Source: Clostridia bacterium (GTDB lineage: Bacteria > Bacillota > Clostridia > Christensenellales > CAG-138). Taken from it: a DNA stretch of 59,809 nucleotides. The notes beneath the pieces are model-generated. The model was not told the origin of the DNA, ran no database searches, and was given only the letters and a program-made list of their open reading frames with translations. The position numbers and the translations under genes are program-made. Location: positions 1-59,809 of the forward strand of contig JAUNBM010000008.1 of assembly GCA_030527115.1 (NCBI GenBank), in the 5' to 3' direction. This document shows positions 59,734-59,809 of the stretch, piece by piece (position 1 is the stretch's first letter; every line of letters begins with the position of its first letter).

Positions 59734-59809
59734 TTATGTGCCACAGCACATTTCGGGGCTGTTGCAATAAGGAAGAAAAAAGGAGAACCGAGCGACCGGA
59801 AAAGGTTGC

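Overview
The window comes from the replication-origin region of a spore-forming member of the Clostridia with fairly high GC content; the species cannot be named from the sequence. Sporulation and germination genes (spoIIR, sleB, ypeB, sigH), a T-box leader on ileS, dnaA-oriC-dnaN, parA/parB with two perfect parS sites, a Noc-type ParB paralogue and the mrnC-rlmB-sigH block all point to a Firmicute. Almost all of the sequence is coding; there are no rRNA or tRNA genes, insertion sequences, prophages or CRISPR arrays that I can see.

Layout. 1-3620: a zinc/cadmium export operon on the minus strand (SmtB/CadC-like repressor, stand-alone HMA metal-binding protein, P-type ATPase running off the left edge) and an SDR epimerase. 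3875-7947: Ile T-box, isoleucyl-tRNA synthetase, DUF554 membrane protein. 7967-10759: two cell-wall enzymes (YkuD L,D-transpeptidase; PG-binding/NlpC-P60 protein). 11061-15887: Na/phosphate symporter, then argS-serS. 15989-20219: a Bce-type two-component system plus ABC transporter with a recognisable BceR box. 20246-27088: a cell-surface cluster with two phosphodiester-glycosidase (NAGPA) domains, a PIG-L deacetylase domain fused to one of them, a PIG-L-like protein that has lost its catalytic residues, an LRR lipoprotein and an MscS channel. 27188-31376: a DnaA-box cluster, ypeB-sleB-spoIIR and noc. 31590-37636: ferredoxin, lamin-tail protein, GH13 glycosidase, small redox and zinc-ribbon proteins, an active and a catalytically dead signal peptidase I, DUF951 protein and a hydrolase. 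37755-43141: dnaA, oriC, dnaN, a TetR regulator, mrnC-rlmB-sigH. 43143-46345: a minus-strand chain of overlapping genes (ModE-like regulator, dapF, TlpA lipoprotein, a 45-residue CD1871A-type protein, a polyferredoxin, a PH-domain protein). 46462-49383: the selenium-dependent molybdenum hydroxylase maturation set (yqeC, yqeB, selD). 49454-51747: two tandem CNNM/CorC proteins. 51992-55557: prmA-rsmE-mtaB-hinT. 55652-59317: lgt, parS, parA, parB and a zinc-ribbon membrane protein. The right end holds 24-bp tandem repeats and a possible structured RNA.

Three observations stand out. First, at least seven transcription units have a -10 box ending 7-8 nt before the ATG and no Shine-Dalgarno sequence, so their mRNAs should be leaderless, which is unusual for a Firmicute. 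Second, the 20-27 kb cluster looks like an uncharacterised extracytoplasmic glycan-processing system. Third, a second set of DnaA boxes lies about 12 kb from a textbook oriC that has DnaA-trio repeats. Functions are assigned by reading motifs in the translated sequence; no database search was run.
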